A stretch of DNA of 64,000 nt, from NCBI RefSeq assembly GCF_041270065.1, contig NZ_CP065958.1:6572001-6636000 (forward strand), in the 5' to 3' direction. The translations under genes were made by a program, and so were the position numbers. The DNA is from Streptomyces fradiae. GTDB lineage: Bacteria > Actinomycetota > Actinomycetes > Streptomycetales > Streptomycetaceae. Positions 26,877 through 35,782 of the stretch are shown in pieces (position 1 is the stretch's first letter; each line of letters opens with the position of its first letter). A model generated the notes under the pieces. It searched no databases and was not told where the DNA came from. It saw nothing but the letters and a program-made list of their open reading frames with translations.

Positions 26877-28262
26877 TCAGGACCGCTGGGACAACTGGGA
26901 TCGGTGGGACCGCTGGGAGGCGATCAGCTCGCGGTACCACTCGAAGCTCGCCCGCGGCGTGCGCAGCCCGGTGGCGAAGTCGACCTCGACCAGGCCGAAG
27001 CGCTGGTGGTAGCCCTCGGCCCACTCGAAGTTGTCGAGCAGCGACCAGGTGAAGTAGCCGCGCACGTCCACGCCTTCGGCGACGGCCCGCGCGATCGCGC
27101 CGATGTGCCCGGCGAGATAGTCGATGCGTGCCCGGTCACGCAGCCCGGCCGGCTGCGAGCAGCCGTTCTCGGTGATCCACACCGGCGGAAGGGCGCCGCC
27201 GTAGCGGGACGCGAGGCCGGTGAGCAGCTCCGTGAGCCCGTCGGGCACGACCGGCCAGCCGAACGCGCTGCGCTCGTACGCCTCTTCGGGCTCGGCGAGG
27301 TCGAAGGGCAGCCCGCCGGCGGGGTCGGCCGGGGCCGTCACCCAGGTCGGGTTGTAGTAGTTGACGCCGAGCCCGTCCAGCGGCGCGCCGATCGTGTCGA
27401 GATCCCCGTCGCGCACCACGCCGCCCCAGCTCGGGTCGGTCATGCCGTAGGCGGTCAGATCGGGGTAACGGCCCAGCAGAAGCGGGTCGTTGAAGAGCCG
27501 GTTGTGCAGGACGTCGTACGCCGAGGCCGCCGCCGCGTCCTCCGTGCGCCGCGCGTCGGAGCGCAGCCGTACGGGCGTGCAGTTGTTGGCGACGAGCACC
27601 CGAGCGCCCGGCACATCGGCGCGCAGCGCCGCCGACGCGAGGCCGTGGCCCAGGAGTTGGTGATGGGCGACGGGCAGGGCGTCGAGCATCAGCGCGCGGC
27701 CGGGGGCGTGGACGCCGAAGCCGTAGCCGAACGACATGTGCACGAAGGGCTCGTTCAGGGTGATCCACCGGGTGACCCGGTCGCCGAGCCGCTCGGCGAC
27801 CACGGCCGCGTACTCCCCGAAGCGGTACGCCGTCTCGCGGTTCAGCCAGCCGCCCTCGTCCTCCAGGGCCTGCGGCAGGTCCCAGTGGAACAGCGTCGGC
27901 GTCGGCTCGATCCCCGCGCCGAGCAGCGCGTCGACGAGCCGGTCGTAGAAGTCGAGGCCGCGCGGCTCGACCTTGCCCGCCCCGGTCGGCAGGATCCGCG
28001 GCCAGGAGAGCGAGAAGCGGTACGCGTCGAGGCCGAGCCGGCGCATCAGCGCGACGTCCTCGTCGAGGCGGTGGTAGTGGTCGCAGGCGACGTCCCCGGT
28101 GTGCCCGTCGCGGACGGCGCCGGGGCGCCGTACGAAGGTGTCCCAGATCGACGGGCCCTTGCCGTCCTCGCCGGCCGCGCCCTCGATCTGGTACGCGGCG
28201 GTCGACGCGCCCCAGACGAAGCCGTCCGGAAACTGGAAGGGGGTGTTGGAGCTCGTGGTCAC
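26877..28262 (-). CDS. GH1 family beta-glucosidase
   Basis: The 461-residue enzyme has the GH1 signature at the start (FPDGFVWGASTAAYQIEG), the acid/base Glu in TLNEPF and the nucleophile Glu in WITENG. It has no signal peptide, so it acts inside the cell on imported beta-glucosides such as cellobiose. GTG 28262 is chosen because it precedes the GH1 N-terminal consensus by the usual distance. Upstream in-frame starts would add an Arg-rich leader. The last ten residues repeat Ser-Gln-Arg. A TetR gene lies just upstream on the same strand, with a possible operator between them. Confidence 0.93.
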   Translation of the reverse strand: MTTSSNTPFQFPDGFVWGASTAAYQIEGAAGEDGKGPSIWDTFVRRPGAVRDGHTGDVACDHYHRLDEDVALMRRLGLDAYRFSLSWPRILPTGAGKVEPRGLDFYDRLVDALLGAGIEPTPTLFHWDLPQALEDEGGWLNRETAYRFGEYAAVVAERLGDRVTRWITLNEPFVHMSFGYGFGVHAPGRALMLDALPVAHHQLLGHGLASAALRADVPGARVLVANNCTPVRLRSDARRTEDAAAASAYDVLHNRLFNDPLLLGRYPDLTAYGMTDPSWGGVVRDGDLDTIGAPLDGLGVNYYNPTWVTAPADPAGGLPFDLAEPEEAYERSAFGWPVVPDGLTELLTGLASRYGGALPPVWITENGCSQPAGLRDRARIDYLAGHIGAIARAVAEGVDVRGYFTWSLLDNFEWAEGYHQRFGLVEVDFATGLRTPRASFEWYRELIASQRSHRSQLSQRS

Positions 28263-28338
28263 GGGCACCTGCCTTGGTCGTGGCCGCGTCGGTGGCTCGC
28301 CGACGCGAGGGTCCTCACAGCGCGACCGCAACGTAACA

Positions 28339-28352
28339 TGAACACTCGTTCA
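28339..28352. promoter_or_regulatory. Candidate operator TGAAC-N4-GTTCA upstream of the beta-glucosidase
   Basis: A perfect 5-bp inverted repeat with a 4-bp spacer lies 77 bp upstream of the beta-glucosidase start and just beyond the TetR stop. TetR proteins typically bind short palindromes, so this is a plausible site for the neighbouring regulator. Confidence 0.4.
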
Positions 28353-28356
28353 CGTT

Positions 28357-28998
28357 CTATGGTTCGCGCAGCCGGCTCCGCAGGTCCTCCCAGTACGCGT
28401 TCAGCATCCTCTTGAGCTCGTCCACGGTCCCGGGATCCGCCGTGCCGCCGCCCTTGTGGACCTCGTGCAGCACGGCGTTGGCCGCCCACACCACCACGCG
28501 CGTCGCCCGTGGCAGCACCTCGTCGTCCGCGACGCCGGTCAGCTGCTCCACGATGCGCCGCAGCCCCTCGGCGATGAGCGCGTTGCTCGCCTCGTCCGCC
28601 CGCGCCAGCCCGGGGCTGAGGTGCCGCCCGGCCCAGAGCGCCATGCCGCCCGGCTGCGACCGGAACAGCTCGGCGTACACATCGACCATCGTGCCGACCG
28701 GATCGGTCAGTTCACCCGCGACCGCCCGCTCGACGAGAGCGTCGATCGCCGTCCGGTACCTCTCCAGATACCGTCGGCCGAGCGCGTCCACCACGGCGCC
28801 CTTGTCCGCGTAGAACTGGTAGATGCTGCCGACCGGCGCCCCCGACTCCTCGGCGATCCGCCGCATCGTCAGGGCCTCGTAGCCCTCCTGGGACAGGATC
28901 CGGTCGGCGGCCCCGAGAATCGCCTCGACCCTGGCCCGGCTCCGCGCCTGGCGGGGCTGCCGTGGCTGTCGCGCCTGCCGCGGGGAATCCTCCGCCAC
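28357..28998 (-). CDS. TetR-family transcriptional regulator
   Basis: The 213-residue protein has a TetR helix-turn-helix (residues about 22-68: ALTMRRIAEESGAPVGSIYQFYADKGAVV) and an all-helical ligand domain. A short Arg-Gln-Pro repeat (RQARQPRQPRQAR) precedes the HTH. The gene is on the same strand as, and directly upstream of, the beta-glucosidase, so it may repress it. The ligand is unknown. A divergent promoter toward other genes is not apparent, since the next gene right also runs leftward. Confidence 0.88.
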   Translation of the reverse strand: MAEDSPRQARQPRQPRQARSRARVEAILGAADRILSQEGYEALTMRRIAEESGAPVGSIYQFYADKGAVVDALGRRYLERYRTAIDALVERAVAGELTDPVGTMVDVYAELFRSQPGGMALWAGRHLSPGLARADEASNALIAEGLRRIVEQLTGVADDEVLPRATRVVVWAANAVLHEVHKGGGTADPGTVDELKRMLNAYWEDLRSRLREP

Positions 28999-29080
28999 GT
29001 CACCCTCCCGATGGTCCGTCCGGTCCGCCCGGTCCGTCCGACCGGTCCGACGAAGAGGGAACGTAACCCATGAGCCGTGC

Positions 29081-30277
29081 CTACAGCAGCGCCCGCCCCT
29101 CTCCTCGGTACGTCGGTGCGACGGCGGTGACGCGGTCGCCGTCCACCAGGTGCAGCTCGTTGACGCGCTCGCACAGCTCGCCCGCCTTGGTGTGCCGGAA
29201 CCAGACGCGGTCGCCGAGCGCGAGCGGCGCGGCGCCGGGGCCGGTGAGCGGGGTCTGGACCTCGCCGGCGCCTTCGAGGCGGGTGAGGCGCAGACCGGGC
29301 GGCCAGACGGGGGTGGGCAGGCGGTCGGGCCCGTGGGCGCCCGAGGCGGTCCAGCCGCCGCCGAGGACGGTCGCGCGGGCGGGCGAGGAACGGCGGACGA
29401 CCGACTGGACGAAGAAGGCCGCCGGGCGCGGCCGAAAGGCGCGGTAGGTGTCGAAGAGGGTGGGTCCGTAGAGTCCGGAGCCCGCGCCGAGTTCGGTGAC
29501 GGCGGGTTCGGCGGCCGTCGACTCCAGGCTGCCGGTGCCGCCGCCGTTGACGAACTCCAGCGGCACCACCGCCCGTACGGCGGCGACTGCGGCCGCCCGC
29601 CGCTCCCGCAGCTCGCGCCGGGACAGGCCCTGCAGCGTCCGGATCGCGGCCCGTCGCAGCACCGGACCCGGGGCGTTGTCGCCGACGCCGGCGATCTGCG
29701 CCTCGTACGCCATGACGCCGACGAGCCGCAGTCCGGGCCGCTCGGCCACCGCCCGCGCCAGCCGGCGGGCCTGCTCCGGGTGGTGGAGCGGGGAGCGGTG
29801 GGTGCCGAAGTGGAGCCTGCCGCCGAGGGAGGTGAGCGAGGCGTCGAGGTCGAGGCAGATCCGTAGCGGATGCGCTCCGTCCGTAGCCGCTGCCGCGGCG
29901 GCGATGAGGTCCAGATGGGCGGGGGAGTCGGCCATCAGCGTGATCCGGGCGGCGAGGCGCGGGTCGGCCGCGAGCCGGCGCAGGGCGGCGTCGTCGGCGG
30001 TCGGATAGCCGACCAGGATGTCGTCGAACTCCTCGGCCAGCCACAGGGCTTCGGGCAGGGTGAAGGCCAGGATCCCCTGGAATCCGGGCATCGCGAGCAC
30101 CGACCGGATGACGTCCCGGCTCCGCACGGACTTGCTGGCGAGCCGGATCGGCTTGCCCCCGGCGCGCCGCCGCATGCTCGCGGCGTTGTGCTCGAAGGCC
30201 TGCATGTCCAGGACGGCGAAGGGCGGTTGGAGGTCGCGGGTGGCGCGGGCGAGGGCGGCGAAGTCGGGGGCGTACAC
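29081..30277 (-). CDS. PLP enzyme of the D-threonine aldolase / D-serine dehydratase family
   Basis: The 398-residue protein has an alanine-racemase-like barrel with the PLP Lys in IRLASKSVRSRDV (about residue 46), and a C-terminal domain ending in GDRVWFRHTKAGELCERVNELH. The His-x6-Cys spacing there matches the metal site of D-threonine aldolase/D-serine dehydratase-like proteins. It likely cleaves or deaminates a D-beta-hydroxy amino acid. GTG 30277 is five bases after the stop of the upstream oxidase, so the two form an operon. The substrate is not known. Confidence 0.85.
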   Translation of the reverse strand: MYAPDFAALARATRDLQPPFAVLDMQAFEHNAASMRRRAGGKPIRLASKSVRSRDVIRSVLAMPGFQGILAFTLPEALWLAEEFDDILVGYPTADDAALRRLAADPRLAARITLMADSPAHLDLIAAAAAATDGAHPLRICLDLDASLTSLGGRLHFGTHRSPLHHPEQARRLARAVAERPGLRLVGVMAYEAQIAGVGDNAPGPVLRRAAIRTLQGLSRRELRERRAAAVAAVRAVVPLEFVNGGGTGSLESTAAEPAVTELGAGSGLYGPTLFDTYRAFRPRPAAFFVQSVVRRSSPARATVLGGGWTASGAHGPDRLPTPVWPPGLRLTRLEGAGEVQTPLTGPGAAPLALGDRVWFRHTKAGELCERVNELHLVDGDRVTAVAPTYRGEGRALL

Positions 30278-30282
30278 GGCGG

Positions 30283-31644
30283 TCAGCCGATCCGGTCCGA
30301 GCCGCCGGGGACACCCAGGACGCGGTCCAGGTAGGCGTTGCGGAAGACCCCCTCGGGGTCGAGCCGGTCGCGCAGCGCGGTGAACTCGTCGAAGCGCGGA
30401 TAGCGCCGCCTCAGCCGTTCCGCGTCCAGGCGGTGCAGCTTGCCCCAGTGCGGCCGGCCGTCGACGGCGTCGAAGATCGACTGTACGGCGTCGAAGTACG
30501 TCTCGTGCGGCATCCGGTGGTACTGGTGGAAGGCGATGTACGCGCTGGTGCGCCCGTGGCCGGGGGAGAGCGGGATGTCGTCCGCGGCCGAGAAGCGGAC
30601 CTCCAGCGGGAAGGACACCTTCTCGTCGTGGGTGTCGGTCCAGCGCCCGATCTCCCGGATCACCTCGGCGGCCTGCTCGCGGGGGACGGCGTACTCGCCC
30701 TCCCGGAAGCGCACGTCGCGCCGCGTGGCGAACACGCGGTGCGAGACGTCGGTGTAGTCGCGGGCGGAGACGGCGGCGGTCGCGAAGCGGGTGATGGCGG
30801 GGACGGCGGAGGGGAAGCGGGCGCCGAGGCGGAGCAGCCCCTCGTACGCGGTGTTGGTGACGAAGTCGTCGTCGAACCAGCGGCGCAGCGGGCTCACCGG
30901 GGCGAGCGGGGCGTCGGCCGGGAGCCGGGTGAGGCGCTTGGTGAGGGCGGTGCGGGTGTGCGGGAACCAGAAGAACTCGAAGTGGTCGCTTCCGTCGACG
31001 AGTTCGTCGAGACCGTCGAGTACCCGGTCGAGCGGCATCGGCTCCTCGACACAGCGCAGCGCGAAGCTCGGCACGCACTGCAGGGTGACGGCGGTGACGA
31101 CGCCGAGGGCGCCGAGGCCGACCCGGGCGGCCGAGAAGAGCTCGGGGTGCTCGTCGGCGGAGCAGTGCACCGCCGTGCCGTCGGCGAGGACGAGGTCCAG
31201 GGCCCGCACCTGGGTGGAGATGCTGCCGAAGCGGACGCCGGTGCCGTGGGTGCCGGTGGAGATCGCGCCGGTGATCGTCTGGCGGTCTATGTCGCCCATG
31301 TTCTCCAGGGCGAGGCCGTGCTCCGCGAGCAGCGGGTTGAGCCGGTGCAGCGGCGCGCCGCCGCCCACCGTGACAAGGCCGCTCGCCCGGTCCACCGAGA
31401 GGATCCCGTCGAGCCGGTCCATCCGCAGCAGCACGCCGTCGGTCGCGGCGATCGAGGTGAACGAATGGCCCGAGCCGACCGCCTTGACCCGCAGCCCGTC
31501 CCGCTGCGCGGCGCCGACCGCCTCCGCGACCTCGTCCGGCGTCGCCGGGGTGACCGTGCGGGCGGGCCGGCTGCGGACGTCGCCCGACCAGTTCTGCCAG
31601 GTCGCCGGATGGGTCGCAGGGCGGGGCGCGGGGGGTGCTTGCAT
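30283..31644 (-). CDS. FAD-linked sugar/lactone oxidase (D-arabinono-1,4-lactone oxidase type)
   Basis: The 453-residue protein has an N-terminal FAD-binding PCMH domain with VGSGHSFTSIAATDG, where the His is the usual covalent FAD site in this family, and an ALO-type C-terminal domain with RPHWGKLH. Relatives oxidise alditols or aldonolactones with oxygen. ATG 31644 has GGGAG upstream, while a longer reading would add a Pro-rich leader lacking conservation. It is the first gene of a pair with the DTA-like enzyme and is divergent from a LysR gene that may regulate it. Confidence 0.88.
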   Translation of the reverse strand: MQAPPAPRPATHPATWQNWSGDVRSRPARTVTPATPDEVAEAVGAAQRDGLRVKAVGSGHSFTSIAATDGVLLRMDRLDGILSVDRASGLVTVGGGAPLHRLNPLLAEHGLALENMGDIDRQTITGAISTGTHGTGVRFGSISTQVRALDLVLADGTAVHCSADEHPELFSAARVGLGALGVVTAVTLQCVPSFALRCVEEPMPLDRVLDGLDELVDGSDHFEFFWFPHTRTALTKRLTRLPADAPLAPVSPLRRWFDDDFVTNTAYEGLLRLGARFPSAVPAITRFATAAVSARDYTDVSHRVFATRRDVRFREGEYAVPREQAAEVIREIGRWTDTHDEKVSFPLEVRFSAADDIPLSPGHGRTSAYIAFHQYHRMPHETYFDAVQSIFDAVDGRPHWGKLHRLDAERLRRRYPRFDEFTALRDRLDPEGVFRNAYLDRVLGVPGGSDRIG

Positions 31645-31773
31645 GATCGACTCCCGTCGTCGGGGGTGCGTCGCGTGCGGCGGTGTACGAGGGGCTCGTA
31701 TGGGCAGCCAACGTAGGGGCGTGCCGTTACCCGGGGAAACAAAGAGTTGCGCCCGCATTTACAATCAGCGGTT

Positions 31774-32715
31774 GTGGATGTCGCCACGCAGAAACTGCGG
31801 AACTTCGTGGTGGTGGCCGAGGAGCTGAACATCAGCCGGGCCGCCGCCCGCCTCTTCGTCACGCAGCAGGCCCTGAGCAAGCAGCTCCGCGACCTCGAGG
31901 ACGCGATCGGCGTCCGTCTCGTCGACCGCACCACCCGCAGCATGGCGCTGACCCCGGCCGGGGAGGCCTTTCTGGCCTCGGTACGGGAGTCCCTCGCCGC
32001 CCTGGACGCCGGGGTGGCCGCCGCCCTGAGCGCGAGCCGCGGCGTCTCGGGCACGGTCCGGCTCGGGTTCGTGATGGGCGGCGCGCTGGAGTTGACCGCG
32101 CCGATCCTGGCCGAGTTCGCGGCGCTCTGCCCGGACGTCCGGCTGGAGCTGCGCGAGACCGGCTTCGACGACCCCTCGGCGGGTCTCGCCGACGGCTCCT
32201 CCGACGTCGCCTTCGTCCGGCTGCCGCTGTCCGTGCCCGACCTCGACACGCTTCCGCTCTTCGTCGAACCCCTGGTCGTCGCGCTCCCGGTGCGCCACCC
32301 GCTCGCCGACCGGACCGCGCTCACCGCCGCGGACGTCATCGGCGAACCGCTCGCCGTCGGCCGTACCGCCGACGCCGTCTGGCGGCGCTACTGGACCCTG
32401 GACGACCGCCGTGGCGGCCGCCCGCCCACGGTCGTCCGCACCACCACCTCCCACACCGAGGAACTGCAGGTCATCGCCGCGGGCCTGGCCTGCGCGATCA
32501 CCGTCGCCGGCGCCGCCCGCTACACCCCGCACCCCGGCGTGCGCTATGTCCCGCTCACCGGAGTACCCGGTTCCACCCTGGCCGTCGCCTGGCGCCGGGG
32601 CCACCGCACCGCGGGCGTCGACCGCTTCGTGACGGCGGCGGGCCGGGTCCGCGAACGCGAGCCGGCGATCGTGGCGACGATCGAGGCACCGCTCCCGACC
32701 CCTCCGCCCTCTTGA
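31774..32715 (+). CDS. LysR-family transcriptional regulator
   Basis: The 313-residue protein has the LysR winged HTH at the start (KLRNFVVVAEELNISRAAARL) and a two-lobed effector domain. GTG 31774 gives the canonical LysR N-terminus. A TTG at 31747 would add nine residues including a rare TTA codon. The gene is divergent from the oxidase/PLP-enzyme pair, the classical LysR arrangement, so that pair is its likely target. The 129-bp gap includes an A/T-rich stretch suited to a promoter. Confidence 0.9.
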   Translation: MDVATQKLRNFVVVAEELNISRAAARLFVTQQALSKQLRDLEDAIGVRLVDRTTRSMALTPAGEAFLASVRESLAALDAGVAAALSASRGVSGTVRLGFVMGGALELTAPILAEFAALCPDVRLELRETGFDDPSAGLADGSSDVAFVRLPLSVPDLDTLPLFVEPLVVALPVRHPLADRTALTAADVIGEPLAVGRTADAVWRRYWTLDDRRGGRPPTVVRTTTSHTEELQVIAAGLACAITVAGAARYTPHPGVRYVPLTGVPGSTLAVAWRRGHRTAGVDRFVTAAGRVREREPAIVATIEAPLPTPPPS

Positions 32716-32794
32716 CATACGGTCATGTTCCTGACAGCTCTTGCTCTGCCGTCATTCCGGCCGGCGACAGCAACCCGAAGGGGGCGATCAGGCC

Positions 32795-34099
32795 ATGACC
32801 AGGCCCGAGAGCGCGGGACACGAGCACCAGGACGAGCACGAGCACGAGCACGAAGACGCGCGCGCGTACGACTACGACGTCGTCATCAGCGGGGCGAGCC
32901 TTGCCGGCAGCACGGCGGCGATCCTGCTGGCCCGGCGCGGCGCGCGGGTCGCGCTGCTCGAACGGCGCTCGGACCCCGAGGCGTACAAGGTGCTGTGCAC
33001 CCACTCGATCACGGCGAACGCGCACCCCGTCCTCGTCGAGATCGGCCTCCTTCCCGCCCTTGAGAAGGCCGGTGCGCTACGGAACGACGCACGCTGGCAC
33101 ACGCGTTGGGGGTGGATCGAGCCGCGCGCCGCGGCGGGCGGGCCCGCGCTGCCGCACGGGTACAACGTGCGGCGCAGCACCCTCGACCCGCTGATCCGGG
33201 CCCGCGCGGCGGACACGCCCGGCGTGGACCTGCTGCTCGGCCACCAGGTGACCGGGATCGTACGGGAGGACGGACGCGTCGCGGGGGTGCGGGCGTCGAC
33301 GCCGCAGGGCGAGCGGGAGCTGCGGGCCCGGCTGGTGGTCGGGGCCGACGGCAAGGACTCCGCCGTGGCGAAGTTCGCCGGGGTGCCCACCCGGAAGCAC
33401 CGGAACACCCGGTTCGGCTACCTCGCGCACTTCCGCGACCTCCCGCTGCATGGCGGAATCGGCCAGACCTGGTTCCTGGAACCGGACATGGCGTACGCGT
33501 TCCCGAACGACGACGGCGTCACCGTCCTCGCCGTCCTCCCCGACAAGAAGCGCCTGCCGGCCTTCCGTGAGGACCTGGAGGGCAGCTTCCTCGACTTCGT
33601 CCGCGGCCTTCCCGACGCGCCGCCCGTCGATGCCGCCACACGCGTCTCGAAGATCATCGGCACGGTCGACTATCCCCTGATCACCCGTCAGCCGACCGCC
33701 CCGGGCCTCGCGTTGATCGGTGACGCCGCCCTGACCGGCGACCCGCTGTGGGGCGTCGGCTGCGGCTGGGCCCTGCAGACCGCCCAGTGGCTCGCCGAGG
33801 CCGTCGCCCCGGCCGCCGCCGGCCGAGGCGACCTCGACACGGCCCTCACCCGCTACGCCCGCCGCCACCGCCGCGGCCTGCGCGGTCACCAGCAGATCGC
33901 CGCCGACTTCGCCAAGGCCCGCCCCTTCAACCCGGGCGAGCGCCTGATGTTCGCGGCGGCGGCCCGCGACGAGGCGATGGCCCGCCACATGTACCTCTTC
34001 GCCGCCCGCCTGATCGGCCCGCTGCGCTTCCTCAGCCCCCTGGCCCTGGCGAAGGCGGCGCTCATCAACCTCCGCCACCGCGGAGCCGCCCGCCCCTGA
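32795..34099 (+). CDS. FAD-dependent oxidoreductase of the geranylgeranyl-reductase/PHBH-like family
   Basis: The 434-residue protein has an N-terminal FAD motif (VISGASLAGSTAAILLARRG), the mid-protein VVGADGKDSAVA and the LIGDAALTGDPLWGVGCGWA flavin-contacting segment. Before the FAD fold is a strikingly His/Glu-rich leader (residues 9-21). The enzyme could be a reductase or hydroxylase, and no partner gene reveals its substrate. The ATG at 32795 is preceded by GAAGGGGG. Confidence 0.82.
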   Translation: MTRPESAGHEHQDEHEHEHEDARAYDYDVVISGASLAGSTAAILLARRGARVALLERRSDPEAYKVLCTHSITANAHPVLVEIGLLPALEKAGALRNDARWHTRWGWIEPRAAAGGPALPHGYNVRRSTLDPLIRARAADTPGVDLLLGHQVTGIVREDGRVAGVRASTPQGERELRARLVVGADGKDSAVAKFAGVPTRKHRNTRFGYLAHFRDLPLHGGIGQTWFLEPDMAYAFPNDDGVTVLAVLPDKKRLPAFREDLEGSFLDFVRGLPDAPPVDAATRVSKIIGTVDYPLITRQPTAPGLALIGDAALTGDPLWGVGCGWALQTAQWLAEAVAPAAAGRGDLDTALTRYARRHRRGLRGHQQIAADFAKARPFNPGERLMFAAAARDEAMARHMYLFAARLIGPLRFLSPLALAKAALINLRHRGAARP

Positions 34100-34115
34100 C
34101 CGGCCCGAGGGAGGT

Positions 34116-35075
34116 TCAGGTCCAGGCGTTGCGCAGGGCTTCGTGGTGCGCGGCGAGCCAGGTGGAGAAGTCCTGCAGGGCGGGGTTGAGGCGGCGTACG
34201 GCGTCGAGGTCCCGGGCGTCCGTGAAGCGCTGCTCGCACTCCGCGTAGTACTGGAACATGTTGCCCGTCTCGTCCGCCCCCGGGGCTCCCTGAGCCCGCC
34301 ATTCGTCCGCGGTCAGCGGGCGGTAGCGCACCGGCCGGTCGACCGCCTCGGTGAGGGCGGCCGCCATGTCGGCGACCTTCAGGTGCTCACCGGCGATGCT
34401 GATCGTCGCGGCGACGGCGGAGCCGCCGAGGCGGAAGACCGACAGGGCGGTCTTGCCGACATCGTCCGACGCCATCCCCGAGAGCCGGCTGTCGCCCATC
34501 GGATACGTCAGCCACAGCGCGCCGTCGGCACCGTGCTCAGGGGCGAAGGCGCCCAGCAGGTTCTCCCAGAAGAAGGTGGTGCGGAGGAAGGTGGTCGGCA
34601 CGCCCGCGTCGGCGAAGTGGTGGTCGGCCTCGGCCTTGCCGTCGAAGTGCGGCACCTTGTAGCGGCCCTGGAGGGTGGGCATCCGGGGGTCGTCGAGCGG
34701 GACGCACTCCCGGGTGTCGTCCAGGGTGGACCAGATCGCGTGCTGCACCCCCGCGTGCGCCGCGGCCCGGGCCATCGCCTCCGCCTGGACGCCCTCGCGT
34801 TCGGCGGACAGGTGCTCCCAGAAGTTCGTCACGCAGAACGCGCCGTACGCATGCTCGAAGGCCGCCGGAAGACTCGCCTCGTCGTCCATGTCGGCCCGCA
34901 CGATCTCGGCGCCCAGCCGCTTCAGCTCCTGGGCGGGCTCCGAGTCGGGGTGCCGGGTGACCGCGCGTACCGCGAACTCGGCGGCGTCGCCGTGTTCCGC
35001 GAGGATCGCCCGCGCGAGGCCGCCGCCCTGCCGGCCGGTGGCACCGAAAACTGTGATGATCTTCTTCTCGGTCAT
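34116..35075 (-). CDS. NmrA-like NAD(P)-binding protein
   Basis: The 319-residue protein opens with the Rossmann motif TVFGATGRQGGGLARAIL and lacks the Tyr-x3-Lys dyad of active short-chain dehydrogenases, as in NmrA/HSCARG-type redox sensors. The ATG at 35075 places the motif at residue 9. Such proteins sense the NADP(H) ratio or act as atypical reductases. It converges with the flavoprotein gene with a 16-bp gap. Confidence 0.85.
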   Translation of the reverse strand: MTEKKIITVFGATGRQGGGLARAILAEHGDAAEFAVRAVTRHPDSEPAQELKRLGAEIVRADMDDEASLPAAFEHAYGAFCVTNFWEHLSAEREGVQAEAMARAAAHAGVQHAIWSTLDDTRECVPLDDPRMPTLQGRYKVPHFDGKAEADHHFADAGVPTTFLRTTFFWENLLGAFAPEHGADGALWLTYPMGDSRLSGMASDDVGKTALSVFRLGGSAVAATISIAGEHLKVADMAAALTEAVDRPVRYRPLTADEWRAQGAPGADETGNMFQYYAECEQRFTDARDLDAVRRLNPALQDFSTWLAAHHEALRNAWT

Positions 35076-35255
35076 GACGTCATCCGCCTCCTTCCGCGCG
35101 TTCCCGGACCGCTCGCATCTATGCGCGGGGCCGCCCGGATCGGCTGCCCGGATTCCCAGGGGTGAGCGGGAGACCGGTGGGCAGGCGACAATGTGAAGGG
35201 CCCGCCGGAATCCGTGACGGAACCAATCCGTGACGTGACTGAAGGGACTGCGACC

Positions 35256-35726
35256 ATGAACACCCATGACCAGCAGCGACGCGTCGTCGTCGGCGTGGAC
35301 GGCTCCCCGGCCTCGCACGAGGCCCTGCGCTGGGCGGTGCAGCACGCCCGTCTGATCGGCGGGACGGTGGAGGCCGTCGCCGCCTACGACCTGCCCGGCG
35401 CCGTCGGCTGGTCCGCACCGGCCGTGGACGCCGCCTTCGACGCGGAGGCGGCCGGCCGCGCCCTCTCCGACGAGCTGCGCGACGAACTCTCCCGCGCGGC
35501 CGACGTGCCCCTGGACGAGCACGTGGTCCGCGGAAACCCGGCGCAGGTGCTGATCGAGGCGTCCAAGGGCGCGGAGGTGCTCGTCGTCGGCAGCCGGGGC
35601 CGCGGAGGCTTCTCCAGCCTGCTGCTCGGCTCCGTCAGCCAGCAGTGCGCCGTGCACGCCTCGTGCCCGGTGGTCATCGTCCGCACCGGTACCAGCCATC
35701 TGGAGGCGGAGGCGGAGGCGGCGTGA
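35256..35726 (+). CDS. Universal stress protein (UspA family)
   Basis: The 156-residue single-domain protein has VVVGVDGSPASHEALRWA at the start and the ATP-binding signature GSRGRGGFSSLLLGSVS near residue 115. It is likely an ATP-binding stress protein. GAAGGGA lies eight bases before the ATG. The tail ends in an alternating Glu-Ala repeat. Confidence 0.93.
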   Translation: MNTHDQQRRVVVGVDGSPASHEALRWAVQHARLIGGTVEAVAAYDLPGAVGWSAPAVDAAFDAEAAGRALSDELRDELSRAADVPLDEHVVRGNPAQVLIEASKGAEVLVVGSRGRGGFSSLLLGSVSQQCAVHASCPVVIVRTGTSHLEAEAEAA

Positions 35727-35748
35727 CGCCGTGACGCCCCCGCCGCCT
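35716..35748 (+). terminator. Possible hairpin at the end of the universal stress protein gene
   Basis: Eight-base arms AGGCGGCG (35716-35723) and CGCCGCCT (35741-35748) flank the stop codon in the gap before the convergent DJ-1 gene. The long loop makes it a modest candidate. Confidence 0.35.
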
Positions 35749-35782
35749 CACGGCTGACGACTGAGGGCGTTGCGCGAGGGTG

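Noticed and set aside
32712..32740. A sigma-70 promoter with a TTGACA box after the LysR gene
   Set aside because: The TTGACA at 32712-32717 overlaps the LysR stop and no acceptable -10 element follows at 16-18 bp.
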